Assembly (NCBI RefSeq): GCF_038007965.1
Contig: NZ_JBBOYD010000001.1
Span: 288,501 to 352,500, forward strand
Direction of reading: 5' to 3'
Source of the DNA: Niallia sp. FSL W8-0635
GTDB taxonomy: Bacteria; Bacillota; Bacilli; Bacillales; Cytobacillaceae
DNA length: 64,000 nucleotides
Shown here: positions 53,592 to 61,819 of the stretch, in pieces
How the letters are laid out: the number at the start of each line of letters is the position of its first letter
Numbering within the stretch: position 1 is the first letter of the stretch
The notes under the pieces: model-generated
Told to the model about the DNA's origin: nothing
Databases searched by the model: none
Seen by the model: the letters and a program-made list of their open reading frames with translations, nothing else
Program-made: the position numbers and the translations under genes

Positions 53592-54193
53592 TGGCAAAAG
53601 TCGATAAGTCCTTACCACTAGAATATCAGACAGAGCAAAGTCGCTTAAATATTCTAGGCTTCTGGATTTTCCTTGGTGCGGAGGTTGTATTATTCGCTAC
53701 CTTGTTTGCAGCCTATGGATCTTTAAAGGATAACTTTGCAGGCGGACCTACTCCAGCTGAATTATTTAAATTAAAAGATGTAATGATTGAAACACTTTTA
53801 CTACTAACAAGTAGTTTCACTTGTGGTATTGCAATATGGTATATGCGTCGCCAAAATTTAAAAGGATTATTAACTTGGTTAATTATCACTTTAGCATTAG
53901 GTGCAGGTTTCGTATTTGTAGAAGTAAATGAATTTATTCATTATGTTCATGAAGGAGCAACAATGCAAACTAGTGCATTCCTTTCCTCGTTCTTTGTATT
54001 GCTTGGAACGCATGGATTGCACGTTTCCTTAGGTATTGGCTGGGCAATATTAATTATTATTCAATTAATTAAGCATGGCTTAACACCAACAACAGCTCGT
54101 AAGACATTTATTATAAGTTTATACTGGCACTTCTTAGACGTTGTGTGGATTTTCATCTTCACATTCGTTTATCTTGCTAGAATGGGAGGGTAA
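53591..54193 (+). CDS. qoxC: cytochrome aa3 quinol oxidase subunit III, QoxC
   Basis: A 200-residue membrane protein with five hydrophobic segments. It contains LGFWIFLGAEVVLFATLFAAYG, FLLLGTHGLHVSLGI-like VLLGTHGLHVSLGIGWAI, and SLYWHFLDVVWIFIFTFVYL. This is the short, five-helix subunit III of quinol oxidases. Its ATG shares a base with the qoxB stop (TAATG). Confidence 0.95.
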   Translation: MAKVDKSLPLEYQTEQSRLNILGFWIFLGAEVVLFATLFAAYGSLKDNFAGGPTPAELFKLKDVMIETLLLLTSSFTCGIAIWYMRRQNLKGLLTWLIITLALGAGFVFVEVNEFIHYVHEGATMQTSAFLSSFFVLLGTHGLHVSLGIGWAILIIIQLIKHGLTPTTARKTFIISLYWHFLDVVWIFIFTFVYLARMGG

Positions 54194-54199
54194 TAAAAG

Positions 54200-54505
54200 A
54201 TGGCAAAAAATCATGAAAATGAAAAGTTTCCAATTAGTCATATTGCAGGTTTTATTGTTTCTTTATTACTTACCTTCGCAGCTGTAGGAGCTAAGTTATA
54301 TACAGATCTTCCAATGGTAACTGTAATGTGGATTATCGGAGCATTAGCTGTTATTCAAGCAATTCTTCAACTGTTTATGTTTATGCATCTAACAGAAGGA
54401 GAAGGGCAAGTACAGACTATTAACATCATTTATGCTTTCTTCTGCGCTATTGTAGTAGCAGGAGGAACTATTTGGGTAATGACATCAGGACATGTACATT
54501 ACTAA
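54200..54505 (+). CDS. qoxD: cytochrome aa3 quinol oxidase subunit IV, QoxD
   Basis: A 101-residue protein with three membrane helices. FPISHIAGFIVSLLLTFAAV, MWIIGALAVIQAILQLFMFMHL and a final AGGTIWVMTSGHVHY match small subunit IV proteins. It helps assemble the oxidase. It starts 6 bp after qoxC and is followed by a terminator. Confidence 0.93.
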   Translation: MAKNHENEKFPISHIAGFIVSLLLTFAAVGAKLYTDLPMVTVMWIIGALAVIQAILQLFMFMHLTEGEGQVQTINIIYAFFCAIVVAGGTIWVMTSGHVHY

Positions 54506-54525
54506 TACAAAGAGATTCCAATTGA

Positions 54526-54556
54526 AAGAAGCCTCCGTTCGGAGGCTTCTTTTTTT
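54526..54556 (+). terminator. qoxABCD terminator
   Basis: The arms GAAGCCTCC and GGAGGCTTC close a GTTC loop and are followed by TTTTTTT. Confidence 0.92.
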
Positions 54557-54832
54557 CATACGAAAAGTAAGGAGAGGGTTATTTAAAAGCAAGATATACC
54601 TAATTCCTTTACTTATGATAAAATCTATTATTTTGTAGAGGGCACTCTCCATGGGACACAGTACCCTTTAATCAACTAATTTGTAGAGTGATTATATTTT
54701 TGATGGTAAGGCATGTCAAAATAACTAGGTAATCAGCATCGTTTTTTAAAAATTATAGGATAAATCTATTTGGTCTTTGAAAAAGCATTGACGAGATGGA
54801 AAAAGATGATAAAATAAAAGAATAATCTAATT

Positions 54833-54851
54833 GATAATGAAAATCATTTAC
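54833..54851 (+). promoter_or_regulatory. Fur box upstream of the yclNOPQ-type operon
   Basis: GATAATGAAAATCATTTAC matches 16 of 19 bases of GATAATGATAATCATTATC. It lies 47 bp before the yclN start. Confidence 0.78.
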
Positions 54852-54869
54852 GACTAAGTTGGGAGTGAG

Positions 54870-54901
54870 AGGAGAGAGTAATATTACTCAATAACACGAT
54901 G
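54870..54901 (+). promoter_or_regulatory. second SD-hairpin-start arrangement, at the yclN-like gene
   Basis: The SD AGGAGA (54870-54875) is 23 bases from the ATG at 54899. The palindrome GAGTAATATTACTC (54876-54889) lies between and can fold into a 5-bp stem, leaving 9 bases of effective spacer. The stem is AT-rich and weaker than the one at 40414. No in-frame start codon lies nearer the SD. Confidence 0.4.
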
Positions 54902-55855
54902 AAAATAAGACACTTAAGTATATTGTTAATAGTATTATCTATCATCTCTCTATTTATAGGAGTTATTGATATTCATCCGAAAAATATTTTTCATTTAACT
55001 GCAGAACAAAAAGAAATTCTCTTAATTAGCAGATTTCCACGATTGATCAGTATTATCATTGCTGGCGTTAGCTTAAGTATTTGTGGATTGATTATGCAGC
55101 AAATATCGAGAAATAAATTTGTTTCTCCTACAACGGCTGGAACAATGGATTGGGCGAGGCTAGGGATATTAGTAGCACTTATGCTCTTTACGGGAGAGAG
55201 TCCTCTTATAAAAATGTTAATCGCATTCGTATTTGCTCTTGGTGGAACATTCCTGTTTATGAAAATACTTAATATGATTAAATTTAAGGATGCAATCTTT
55301 ATTCCTTTAATTGGTCTAATGCTTGGAAATATTGTTAGTTCGATTACTACTTTTTTTGCAATGAAATACGATTTAATTCAAAATATGTCCTCATGGTTGC
55401 AAGGAGATTTTTCTTTAATCATGGAAGGGAGATATGAGCTTCTTTACATAAGTATTCCGGTAGTAATTATTGCATACTTATATGCCAATAAATTTACGAT
55501 TGCAGGAATGGGCGAGGATTTTTCAATTAATCTTGGTCTTAATCATAAAAGAGTAGTGAATATAGGGTTAATCATCGTAGCGTTAGTATCTTCTGTTGTA
55601 TTGCTAACAGTGGGAATGATTCCTTTTCTTGGGTTGATTATTCCGAATATTGTCTCATTGTATCGAGGAGATAACTTGAAAAATAGCTTAACACATACGG
55701 CATTACTCGGTGCAGTATTTGTATTATTCTGTGATATTCTTGGAAGAGTAATTATTTATCCATATGAAATTTCGATTGGTGTGATGGTGGGAGTCATCGG
55801 TAGTGGAATCTTTCTGTATTTACTTTTAAGGAGAAAGCCATATGAAGCAGCCTAA
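54899..55855 (+). CDS. yclN: siderophore ABC transporter permease, YclN-like (FecCD family)
   Basis: A 318-residue permease with about nine or ten helices. It shows FPRLISIIIAGVSLSICGLIMQQI, the FecCD opening, then NKFVSPTTAGTMDWARLGIL, and MIPFLGLIIPNIVSLYRGDN, which is the ATPase contact loop. The operon order permease-permease-ATPase-lipoprotein and protein sizes match B. subtilis YclNOPQ, which imports petrobactin-type siderophores. It overlaps the next gene by 14 bp. Confidence 0.9.
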   Translation: MKIRHLSILLIVLSIISLFIGVIDIHPKNIFHLTAEQKEILLISRFPRLISIIIAGVSLSICGLIMQQISRNKFVSPTTAGTMDWARLGILVALMLFTGESPLIKMLIAFVFALGGTFLFMKILNMIKFKDAIFIPLIGLMLGNIVSSITTFFAMKYDLIQNMSSWLQGDFSLIMEGRYELLYISIPVVIIAYLYANKFTIAGMGEDFSINLGLNHKRVVNIGLIIVALVSSVVLLTVGMIPFLGLIIPNIVSLYRGDNLKNSLTHTALLGAVFVLFCDILGRVIIYPYEISIGVMVGVIGSGIFLYLLLRRKPYEAA

Positions 55856-56798
55856 GATAAAACTTATTGTATTAGCAGTTCTAGCACTTACTTTAATTGC
55901 CATATTCATGCTAATCAAAGTCAGTAGCAATAATTGGGAATATGTTATTCCACGTAGAGCACTGAAAATTGTTGCCATTCTATTAACAGGTGGTTGCATT
56001 GCCTTTACTTCGATGGTATTCCAAACAATTACAAATAACCGAATTTTAACACCAAGTATTTTAGGTTTAGACTCCCTTTATCTATTTATTCAAACGGTTG
56101 TTGTCTTCATTTTTGGCTCAAGCACGATGACTATTATGAATAGCAATATTAACTTCTTGGTGTCCGTTGTATTAATGGTTCTTTTCTCTAGTATTCTTTA
56201 CAAGCTATTCTTTAATAGAGAAGACCAAAACATTTTATTATTGCTGTTAATCGGAATTGTAATGGGAAGCTTTTTCTCTAGTGTCTCATCCTTTATGCAA
56301 GTATTAATTGATCCGAATGAGTTTCTTATTATTCAAGATAAAATGTTTGCAAGTTTTAATAATGTAAATACCAATATTTTAACGATTAGTATTATTATTG
56401 TAGCGGTTGTGTCCATCTATGTTACAAGATATAGTCGCTTCTTTGATGTCATGTCTTTAGGTAGAGATCAGGCCATTAACTTAGGAATTGACTATGAGAA
56501 GGTAGTGCGCAATATGTTAATTGTGGTGTCAATCCTTGTGTCTGTTTCAACGGCATTAGTTGGGCCGATTACCTTTCTTGGGTTATTAGTTGTCAACTTA
56601 GCTCGTGAGTTTTTAAAAACATATAAGCATAGTACATTGATTACTGGATCCATTCTATTGAGTATTATTTCTTTAGTTGGTGGTTTACTGATTGTAGAAC
56701 GAGTATTTACATTTTCAACGACTATCAGTGTGATAATTAACTTTGTAGGTGGAGTGTATTTTATCTATCTATTACTAAAGGAGAGAAGAGCATGGTAG
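55842..56798 (+). CDS. yclO: siderophore ABC transporter permease, YclO-like (FecCD family)
   Basis: A 318-residue permease. It has VIPRRALKIVAILLTGGCIAFTSMVFQTITNNRILTPSILGLDSLY in the N-terminal half, and the contact loop GPITFLGLLVVNLAREFLKT in the C-terminal half. It forms the channel with the YclN-like protein. Its ATG lies inside the yclN end after AAGGAGAAAG. It overlaps the next gene by 7 bp. Confidence 0.9.
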   Translation: MKQPKIKLIVLAVLALTLIAIFMLIKVSSNNWEYVIPRRALKIVAILLTGGCIAFTSMVFQTITNNRILTPSILGLDSLYLFIQTVVVFIFGSSTMTIMNSNINFLVSVVLMVLFSSILYKLFFNREDQNILLLLLIGIVMGSFFSSVSSFMQVLIDPNEFLIIQDKMFASFNNVNTNILTISIIIVAVVSIYVTRYSRFFDVMSLGRDQAINLGIDYEKVVRNMLIVVSILVSVSTALVGPITFLGLLVVNLAREFLKTYKHSTLITGSILLSIISLVGGLLIVERVFTFSTTISVIINFVGGVYFIYLLLKERRAW

Positions 56799-57550
56799 AG
56801 GTAAAGAATGTTACGAAACAATATGGTGGAAAAAAGGTGCTGGATAATGTTTCTCTTTCTGTAGAGAAAGGAAAAATCACTTCTTTTATTGGACCAAATG
56901 GTGCCGGGAAAAGTACATTGCTTTCGATTATAAGTCGCTTAATTAAAGCAGACAATGGAGATGTCATTATTGATGGACAGCATATTGATAAGGCAAAAAG
57001 CAATGACCTTGCAAAGAAAATTTCTATTTTGAAACAAGCAAACCATATAAATCTTCGTTTAACAATAAGAGAGCTTGTAGGCTTTGGAAGATTTCCTTAT
57101 TCACAAGGAAAGCTAACAGATTTAGATGAAAAAATGGTAGATGAAGCAATAAAATATATGGAATTAGAGGATATGCAGCATAAATATTTAGATCAGCTAA
57201 GCGGTGGACAAAAGCAAAGAGCCTATATTGCAATGGTAATTGCCCAAGATACAGAATATATCCTTTTGGATGAACCACTAAATAATTTAGATATGAAGCA
57301 CTCTGTGCAAATTATGAAAGTTCTAAGAAGATTAGTAGAAGAGCTTGGAAAAACAGTAGTAATTGTTATCCATGATATTAACTTTGCCTCTGTTTACTCC
57401 GATAATATTGTAGCATTAAAGCATGGCAAAATTGTGAATGATGGTCCAGCTAAAAAAATTATCAATCAAAAAGTATTGAAAAACATTTATGAAATGGATA
57501 TGCAAATTGAGGAAATTAATAATCAACGAATATGTGTTTATTTTGCATAG
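56792..57550 (+). CDS. yclP: siderophore ABC transporter ATPase, YclP-like
   Basis: A 252-residue ATPase of the FepC family. Walker A is GPNGAGKST, the signature is LSGGQKQRAYIAMVIAQ, Walker B is YILLDEPLNNLDM and the switch is VIHDINFASVYSDNIVAL. The DEPLNNLDM variant (DEPLNNLD instead of DEPTSALD) is common in this subfamily. It overlaps the yclO end, so the first three genes are tightly coupled. Confidence 0.92.
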   Translation: MVEVKNVTKQYGGKKVLDNVSLSVEKGKITSFIGPNGAGKSTLLSIISRLIKADNGDVIIDGQHIDKAKSNDLAKKISILKQANHINLRLTIRELVGFGRFPYSQGKLTDLDEKMVDEAIKYMELEDMQHKYLDQLSGGQKQRAYIAMVIAQDTEYILLDEPLNNLDMKHSVQIMKVLRRLVEELGKTVVIVIHDINFASVYSDNIVALKHGKIVNDGPAKKIINQKVLKNIYEMDMQIEEINNQRICVYFA

Positions 57551-57640
57551 AAAGAGTAATTTTGACTATTGATAAATGATTGGTTCATTGTAGAAAAGAA
57601 GCTAATGGTGGAAGAAAAATAGAAAGGGGGCAGTGTAATT

Positions 57641-57682
57641 ATGGCTGACTTAACTAAGTCCCTTCGCCAGAAGAAACCATAA
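57641..57682 (+). other. possible 13-codon ORF between yclP and yclQ
   Basis: AAAGGGGG lies 11 bp before ATG, which begins MADLTKSLRQKKP followed by TAA. A hairpin AATACC...GGTATT follows at 57752-57772. Together they may adjust expression of the binding protein relative to the permeases, or be chance. Confidence 0.3.
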
Positions 57683-57837
57683 TAACACTACCGTTAGTAT
57701 TAGCAAAATTCCTGAAACATTCTAGGAAAATGAAGAAGGAAAAATGCTAATAATACCTTATCATAGGGTATTCTGTCTTTAAATGCAATGTATTCAATTT
57801 AATTTATATATATTAAATTTATAGAGGTGTTTATCAG

Positions 57838-58794
57838 ATGAAGAAAAAACTTTCCCTATTATTATTAACATTCGTTCTTGCAGTATTAGCTGCATGTGGC
57901 AATACAGAAAAATCAAATGCGGAAGCAGATTCAAGTAAAGCTAGCGAAAAGCCAGCAGAAATTAAAGTAACCCATGAATTAGGGGAAGACACAGTTCCAG
58001 TTAATCCTAAGAAAGTTGTAGCTTTTGATTTTGGAATTCTAGATACATTAGATAAATTAGGAATAGAAGTAGCTGGTGTTCCACAGGCTAATATTCCTCC
58101 ATATCTTTCTAAATATGAAGATTCAAAATATGCAAATGTAGGAAGCTTAAAAGAACCAGATTTTGAAGCTATTAGTGAATTGGCACCAGATGTTATTTTT
58201 ATCTCTGGAAGACAGTCAGCTGCTTATGAAGAATTGAAAAAAATTGCTCCAACGGTATATGTGGGAGTTGATACACCAGATTATATGAATTCATTTAAGC
58301 ATAATATGAATCTTATTGGCGACATTTTTGATAAGAAACAAGAAGTTGCAGATGAACTAGCAAAAATTGATGAAGATATTGCTACTATTAATGAAAAAGC
58401 AAAAACTATAGATGGTAAATCATTAATCGTATTAGTAAATGACGGCAGCTTAAGTGCTTACGGCAAAAACTCTCGATTCGGGATTATTCATGATGTATTT
58501 GGCTTAGCTCCTGCAGATGAAAATATTGAAGCTTCTACACATGGACAAAAGGTTACATTTGAATATCTAGCAGAAAAAAATCCAGCTTACTTATTTGTCA
58601 TTGATAGAGGAGCAGTTGTCGGTGGAGAATCTTCAGGTGAGAAGACACTTGATAATAAATTAGTAAACGGCATTGATGCAGCTAAAAATGATCATATTGT
58701 CTATCTTGATCCAAGCTACTGGTACTTATCAGGCGGCGGACTACTATCAACAAGCGAAATGGTAAAAGAAATTTTAGATGCAATTTCAGAATAA
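57838..58794 (+). CDS. yclQ: siderophore-binding lipoprotein, YclQ-like
   Basis: A 318-residue periplasmic-binding-type lipoprotein. The signal MKKKLSLLLLTFVLAVLAAC has lipobox LAAC (Cys20). A Ser/Glu/Lys-rich linker is followed by the class III fold: KVTHELGEDTVPVNPKKVVAFDFGILDTLDKLG, PDFEAISELAPDVIFISGRQ and FVIDRGAVVGGE. It resembles YclQ/FatB, which bind ferric petrobactin and its precursors. It lies 287 bp after yclP, likely in the same Fur-controlled unit, and is followed by a strong terminator. Confidence 0.9.
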   Translation: MKKKLSLLLLTFVLAVLAACGNTEKSNAEADSSKASEKPAEIKVTHELGEDTVPVNPKKVVAFDFGILDTLDKLGIEVAGVPQANIPPYLSKYEDSKYANVGSLKEPDFEAISELAPDVIFISGRQSAAYEELKKIAPTVYVGVDTPDYMNSFKHNMNLIGDIFDKKQEVADELAKIDEDIATINEKAKTIDGKSLIVLVNDGSLSAYGKNSRFGIIHDVFGLAPADENIEASTHGQKVTFEYLAEKNPAYLFVIDRGAVVGGESSGEKTLDNKLVNGIDAAKNDHIVYLDPSYWYLSGGGLLSTSEMVKEILDAISE

Positions 58795-58802
58795 TAAAGA
58801 AG

Positions 58803-58849
58803 AAAAAAGAATCCAGTAAGTAGCTGTTACTTGCTGGATTCTTTTTTTT
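58803..58849 (+). terminator. yclQ terminator
   Basis: AAAAAAGAATCCAGTAAGTA pairs with TTACTTGCTGGATTCTTTTT (one offset base), followed by more T residues. Confidence 0.88.
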
Positions 58850-59003
58850 GGTAGGTATCCATGAAATAATTTTAAATTAGTAGAAAAATTTTGGGCTATT
58901 TTCAAAAGATAAAAATACTAGTAGATAGTTGCTTTTTTACCAACTTCCATCCAAAATAAAAGAAGATGGGAAGATTTCATCGAATGAGGAGGACCTTTAT
59001 TTT

Positions 59004-59993
59004 ATGACGATTAGATTTGGAATCATTGGAACGAATTGGATTACAGAATCTTTTATTGAGGCAGCTAGTGAAATAGCAGACTTTCAATTAACAGCGGTAT
59101 ATTCTAGAACGGAAGATAAAGCGAAAGCGTTTGCGGATAAGTATCAAGCAGATTATACATACACAGATTTAGATGAAATGGCAAAAAGTGATGCAATCGA
59201 TGCTGTATATATTGCTAGTCCTAATGCCTATCATGCAGAACATGCTATTCTTTTCTTGAAAAATAAAAAGCATGTTCTAACGGAAAAAGCGATGGCTTCA
59301 AATGCAAATGAAGTGGAACAAATGATTAAAGCGGCGAAGGAAAATAACGTCTTATTAATGGAGGCGCTTAAAACAACTTTTCTACCAAACTTTCAAGTCA
59401 TCCAAGAAAATTTACATAAAGTCGGAAAAATCCGCCGCGCCTTTGTAAGTTATTGTCAGTATTCTTCTCGGTATGATGCCTATAAAGAAGGCACTGTATT
59501 AAATGCATTTAAACCCGAATTATCGAACGGATCACTGATGGATATTGGTGTTTACTGTCTATACCCAATGGTGCTTCTTTTTGGAAAGCCAGAAGAAGTA
59601 AAAGCAACTAGCTTCTTATTGGAAACTGGGGTAGATGGAGAAGGAAGTATTATCATGCGTTATCCAGATATGGATGTTATTTTAATGTATTCAAAAATAA
59701 CCAACTCCTATATTCCATCCGAAATTCAAGGGGAAGAAGGAAACTTATTAATTCAACAATTCAGCACTCCTACAAAGGTAGAATTTATTCCGCGTAAAGG
59801 AGAAACAGAGGATCTGACGGTTTCGCAAAAGACAGCTTCTATGTATTATGAGGCGAAGGAATTTATTGAATTGATTAAAGTGGGGAAAATAGAATCTTCC
59901 GTGAATTCTTATGACGTTTCTTTAACGGTCATGGAAATTATGGACGAGGTAAGAAAGCAAACAGGAGTTGTTTTTCCAGCAGATAAACAGTAA
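59004..59993 (+). CDS. Gfo/Idh/MocA family oxidoreductase
   Basis: A 329-residue NAD(P)-dependent dehydrogenase. The N-terminal Rossmann motif is FGIIGTNWITESFI, then AVYSRTEDKAKAFAD and VYIASPNAYHAEHA. The EKAMASN segment with the family Lys-Pro site replaced by Lys-Ala-Met is next, and a C-terminal substrate domain holds GSLMDIGVYCLYPMVLLFG. It probably acts on a sugar or polyol. The start at 59004 follows GAGGAGGACC; an upstream in-frame start at 58929 has no SD. The neighbour is a fructokinase 41 bp downstream. Confidence 0.85.
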   Translation: MTIRFGIIGTNWITESFIEAASEIADFQLTAVYSRTEDKAKAFADKYQADYTYTDLDEMAKSDAIDAVYIASPNAYHAEHAILFLKNKKHVLTEKAMASNANEVEQMIKAAKENNVLLMEALKTTFLPNFQVIQENLHKVGKIRRAFVSYCQYSSRYDAYKEGTVLNAFKPELSNGSLMDIGVYCLYPMVLLFGKPEEVKATSFLLETGVDGEGSIIMRYPDMDVILMYSKITNSYIPSEIQGEEGNLLIQQFSTPTKVEFIPRKGETEDLTVSQKTASMYYEAKEFIELIKVGKIESSVNSYDVSLTVMEIMDEVRKQTGVVFPADKQ

Positions 59994-60034
59994 ATAAGCA
60001 AATAAATCTAGTCATTCATAAGGAGAGAAGATTC

Positions 60035-60931
60035 ATGACATTATATGGTGCGATTGAAGCAGGCGGAACAAAATTTGTCTGTGCAGTAGGAGATGCAAAA
60101 GGGGAAATTAAAGAACGAATTTCCATTCCAACGACGACCCCTGAAGAAACAATGCCAGAGGTTATTGCTTTTTTTAAAAGGTTTCCTATTGAAGCAATAG
60201 GGATTGGATCTTTTGGTCCAATAGATGTCGATAAAAATAGTCCTACTTATGGAAATATCACAACTACGCCTAAACTAGCTTGGAAGGACTATTCATTATT
60301 AAAAGCAATAGAAGATGAATTTTCTGTTCCAACTGGTTTTAATACAGATGTAAATGTTGCTGCATTAGGAGAGGCGAAGCTCGGTGCAGCTAAAGGTGTA
60401 GATAATTGTTTATATATTACCATTGGTACAGGGATTGGTGCTGGTGCGTATGTTAATGGCGAATTATTGCAAGGGTTGACACATCCAGAAATGGGACATA
60501 TTTTAGTCAGAAGACATTCAGAAGATACGTACAAAGGCAGATGCCCATACCATGCTGATTGTTTAGAAGGCTTAGCTGCTGGACCAGCAATTGAAGAAAG
60601 ATGGGGCGAGAAGGCTATTCATTTAAGTGCCAAGGAAAATGTATGGGAAATGGAAGGCTATTATATTGCACAGGCACTAATGCAATATATCCTTATTCTA
60701 TCCCCCAAAAAAATCATCCTTGGCGGAGGCGTTATGAATCAGGAGCATGTGTTAACACATGTATATCGCCATTTAAGCGAACTTTTAAATGGCTATGTTT
60801 CCTATCCAGAAGTTCAAGACAAGATGAATGAATACATTGTTAGACCAGGATTAGGGGATAATGCTGGTATCACAGGAGGCCTTCTCCTAGCAGAAAAAGT
60901 ATTGGAAGAAAGTAAGGCAGAAGTTAATTAA
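60035..60931 (+). CDS. ROK-family fructokinase
   Basis: A 298-residue sugar kinase. It shows GAIEAGGTKFVCAVG for ATP, GFNTDVNVAALGEAKLGAA with the catalytic Asp, and YITIGTGIGAGAYVNG. The zinc motif is GCV-less but clear in HPEMGHILVRR and RCPYHADCLEGLAAGPAIEERWG (His-Cys-His-Cys set). This pattern matches fructokinases of the B. subtilis GmuE/YdhR type, which phosphorylate fructose and sometimes mannose. The SD is AAGGAGAGAAG. It ends at a terminator. Confidence 0.9.
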   Translation: MTLYGAIEAGGTKFVCAVGDAKGEIKERISIPTTTPEETMPEVIAFFKRFPIEAIGIGSFGPIDVDKNSPTYGNITTTPKLAWKDYSLLKAIEDEFSVPTGFNTDVNVAALGEAKLGAAKGVDNCLYITIGTGIGAGAYVNGELLQGLTHPEMGHILVRRHSEDTYKGRCPYHADCLEGLAAGPAIEERWGEKAIHLSAKENVWEMEGYYIAQALMQYILILSPKKIILGGGVMNQEHVLTHVYRHLSELLNGYVSYPEVQDKMNEYIVRPGLGDNAGITGGLLLAEKVLEESKAEVN

Positions 60932-60946
60932 ATAAGTTAATTTAGT

Positions 60947-60987
60947 AGACCATTTAAAGGAGGAGAATCTTTTAGATGGTCTTTTTT
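60947..60987 (+). terminator. fructokinase terminator
   Basis: GACCATTTAAA pairs with TTTTAGATGGTC and is followed by TTTTTT. Confidence 0.8.
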
Positions 60988-61132
60988 GTGTCAATGTGCA
61001 AATGTCTCTTTTAAAATATGAACGAACTATTTCCTAACCTTTAACAATCCATTAAATAGGAAGGTAAGCTATTGCTTCTATTAGTAAAAGCGGCTTTAAT
61101 TAGTAAAAAGCAGATAAAATAGGAGAGTACTT

Positions 61133-61819
61133 ATGGATATTTTAGTAATAGAGGATAATGAAAGTGTTTGTTCCATGCTGGAAATGTTTTTTATGAAGGA
61201 GGGCTTTCAGGTAACCTTTATTTCTAACGGTTTGGAAGGATATAAACATGTAACGCAAAATAAATATGATATGATTATTTTAGACTGGATGCTTCCAGAT
61301 TTAGATGGTATAACAGTTTGTCGCAAAATAAGAGAAACAGATAAAGAGACACCTATTATTATGTTAACAGCAAAGGATGGGGAATCAGATCAAGTACTTG
61401 GGCTAGAAATGGGAGCAGATGATTATGTTACAAAGCCCTTTAGTCCGCTAGCCTTAATTGCAAGAATAAAGGCAATTTGGAGAAGAAAGTCTAATGAAGA
61501 AGATGGAAGCGGAAATGTAATTATTAAAGTAAATAAAGAAACGAGAGAAGTATTGATTGATGATCGACCAGTATTGGGATTAACACCAAAAGAATTTGAT
61601 TTACTTTCATTCTTTGTTCAGCACCCTAAACAAGTGTTTTCCCGAGAACAGATATTACAGCAAGTATGGGGATTTCAGTTTTATGGTGATGATCGTACGG
61701 TTGATGTCCATATTAAAAGACTCAGAAGAAAAATTGGAAGAGATAGTCAGCCCTTTTTACATACAGTTTGGGGTGTAGGGTATAAATTCGATGAAACGGT
61801 GGTAGTACATGAGAATTAA
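61133..61819 (+). CDS. OmpR/PhoB family response regulator (CssR-like by context)
   Basis: A 228-residue regulator. The receiver domain (1-115) has the phosphoacceptor Asp51 in MIILDWMLPDLDG, acidic residues Glu7-Asp8, Thr in IIMLTAKD and Lys in DYVTKPFSP. The C-terminal winged helix (about 128-223) has LTPKEFDLLSFFVQHPKQVFSREQIL and RTVDVHIKRLRRKIG. It overlaps the histidine kinase by 11 bp. Its gene lies two genes upstream of htrA, as expected of the secretion-stress pair CssRS in B. subtilis. Sequence similarity to CssR itself cannot be judged here. ATTAGTAAAA repeats lie just upstream (about 61080-61113). Confidence 0.92.
   Translation: MDILVIEDNESVCSMLEMFFMKEGFQVTFISNGLEGYKHVTQNKYDMIILDWMLPDLDGITVCRKIRETDKETPIIMLTAKDGESDQVLGLEMGADDYVTKPFSPLALIARIKAIWRRKSNEEDGSGNVIIKVNKETREVLIDDRPVLGLTPKEFDLLSFFVQHPKQVFSREQILQQVWGFQFYGDDRTVDVHIKRLRRKIGRDSQPFLHTVWGVGYKFDETVVVHEN

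Larger units (their letters stand above)
54506..54898. other. intergenic region between qoxD and the yclN-like gene
   Basis: It contains the qox terminator, a Fur box and the SD-hairpin leader of the siderophore operon. The part at 54558-54830 is AT-rich and holds no recognisable gene. Confidence 0.6.
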
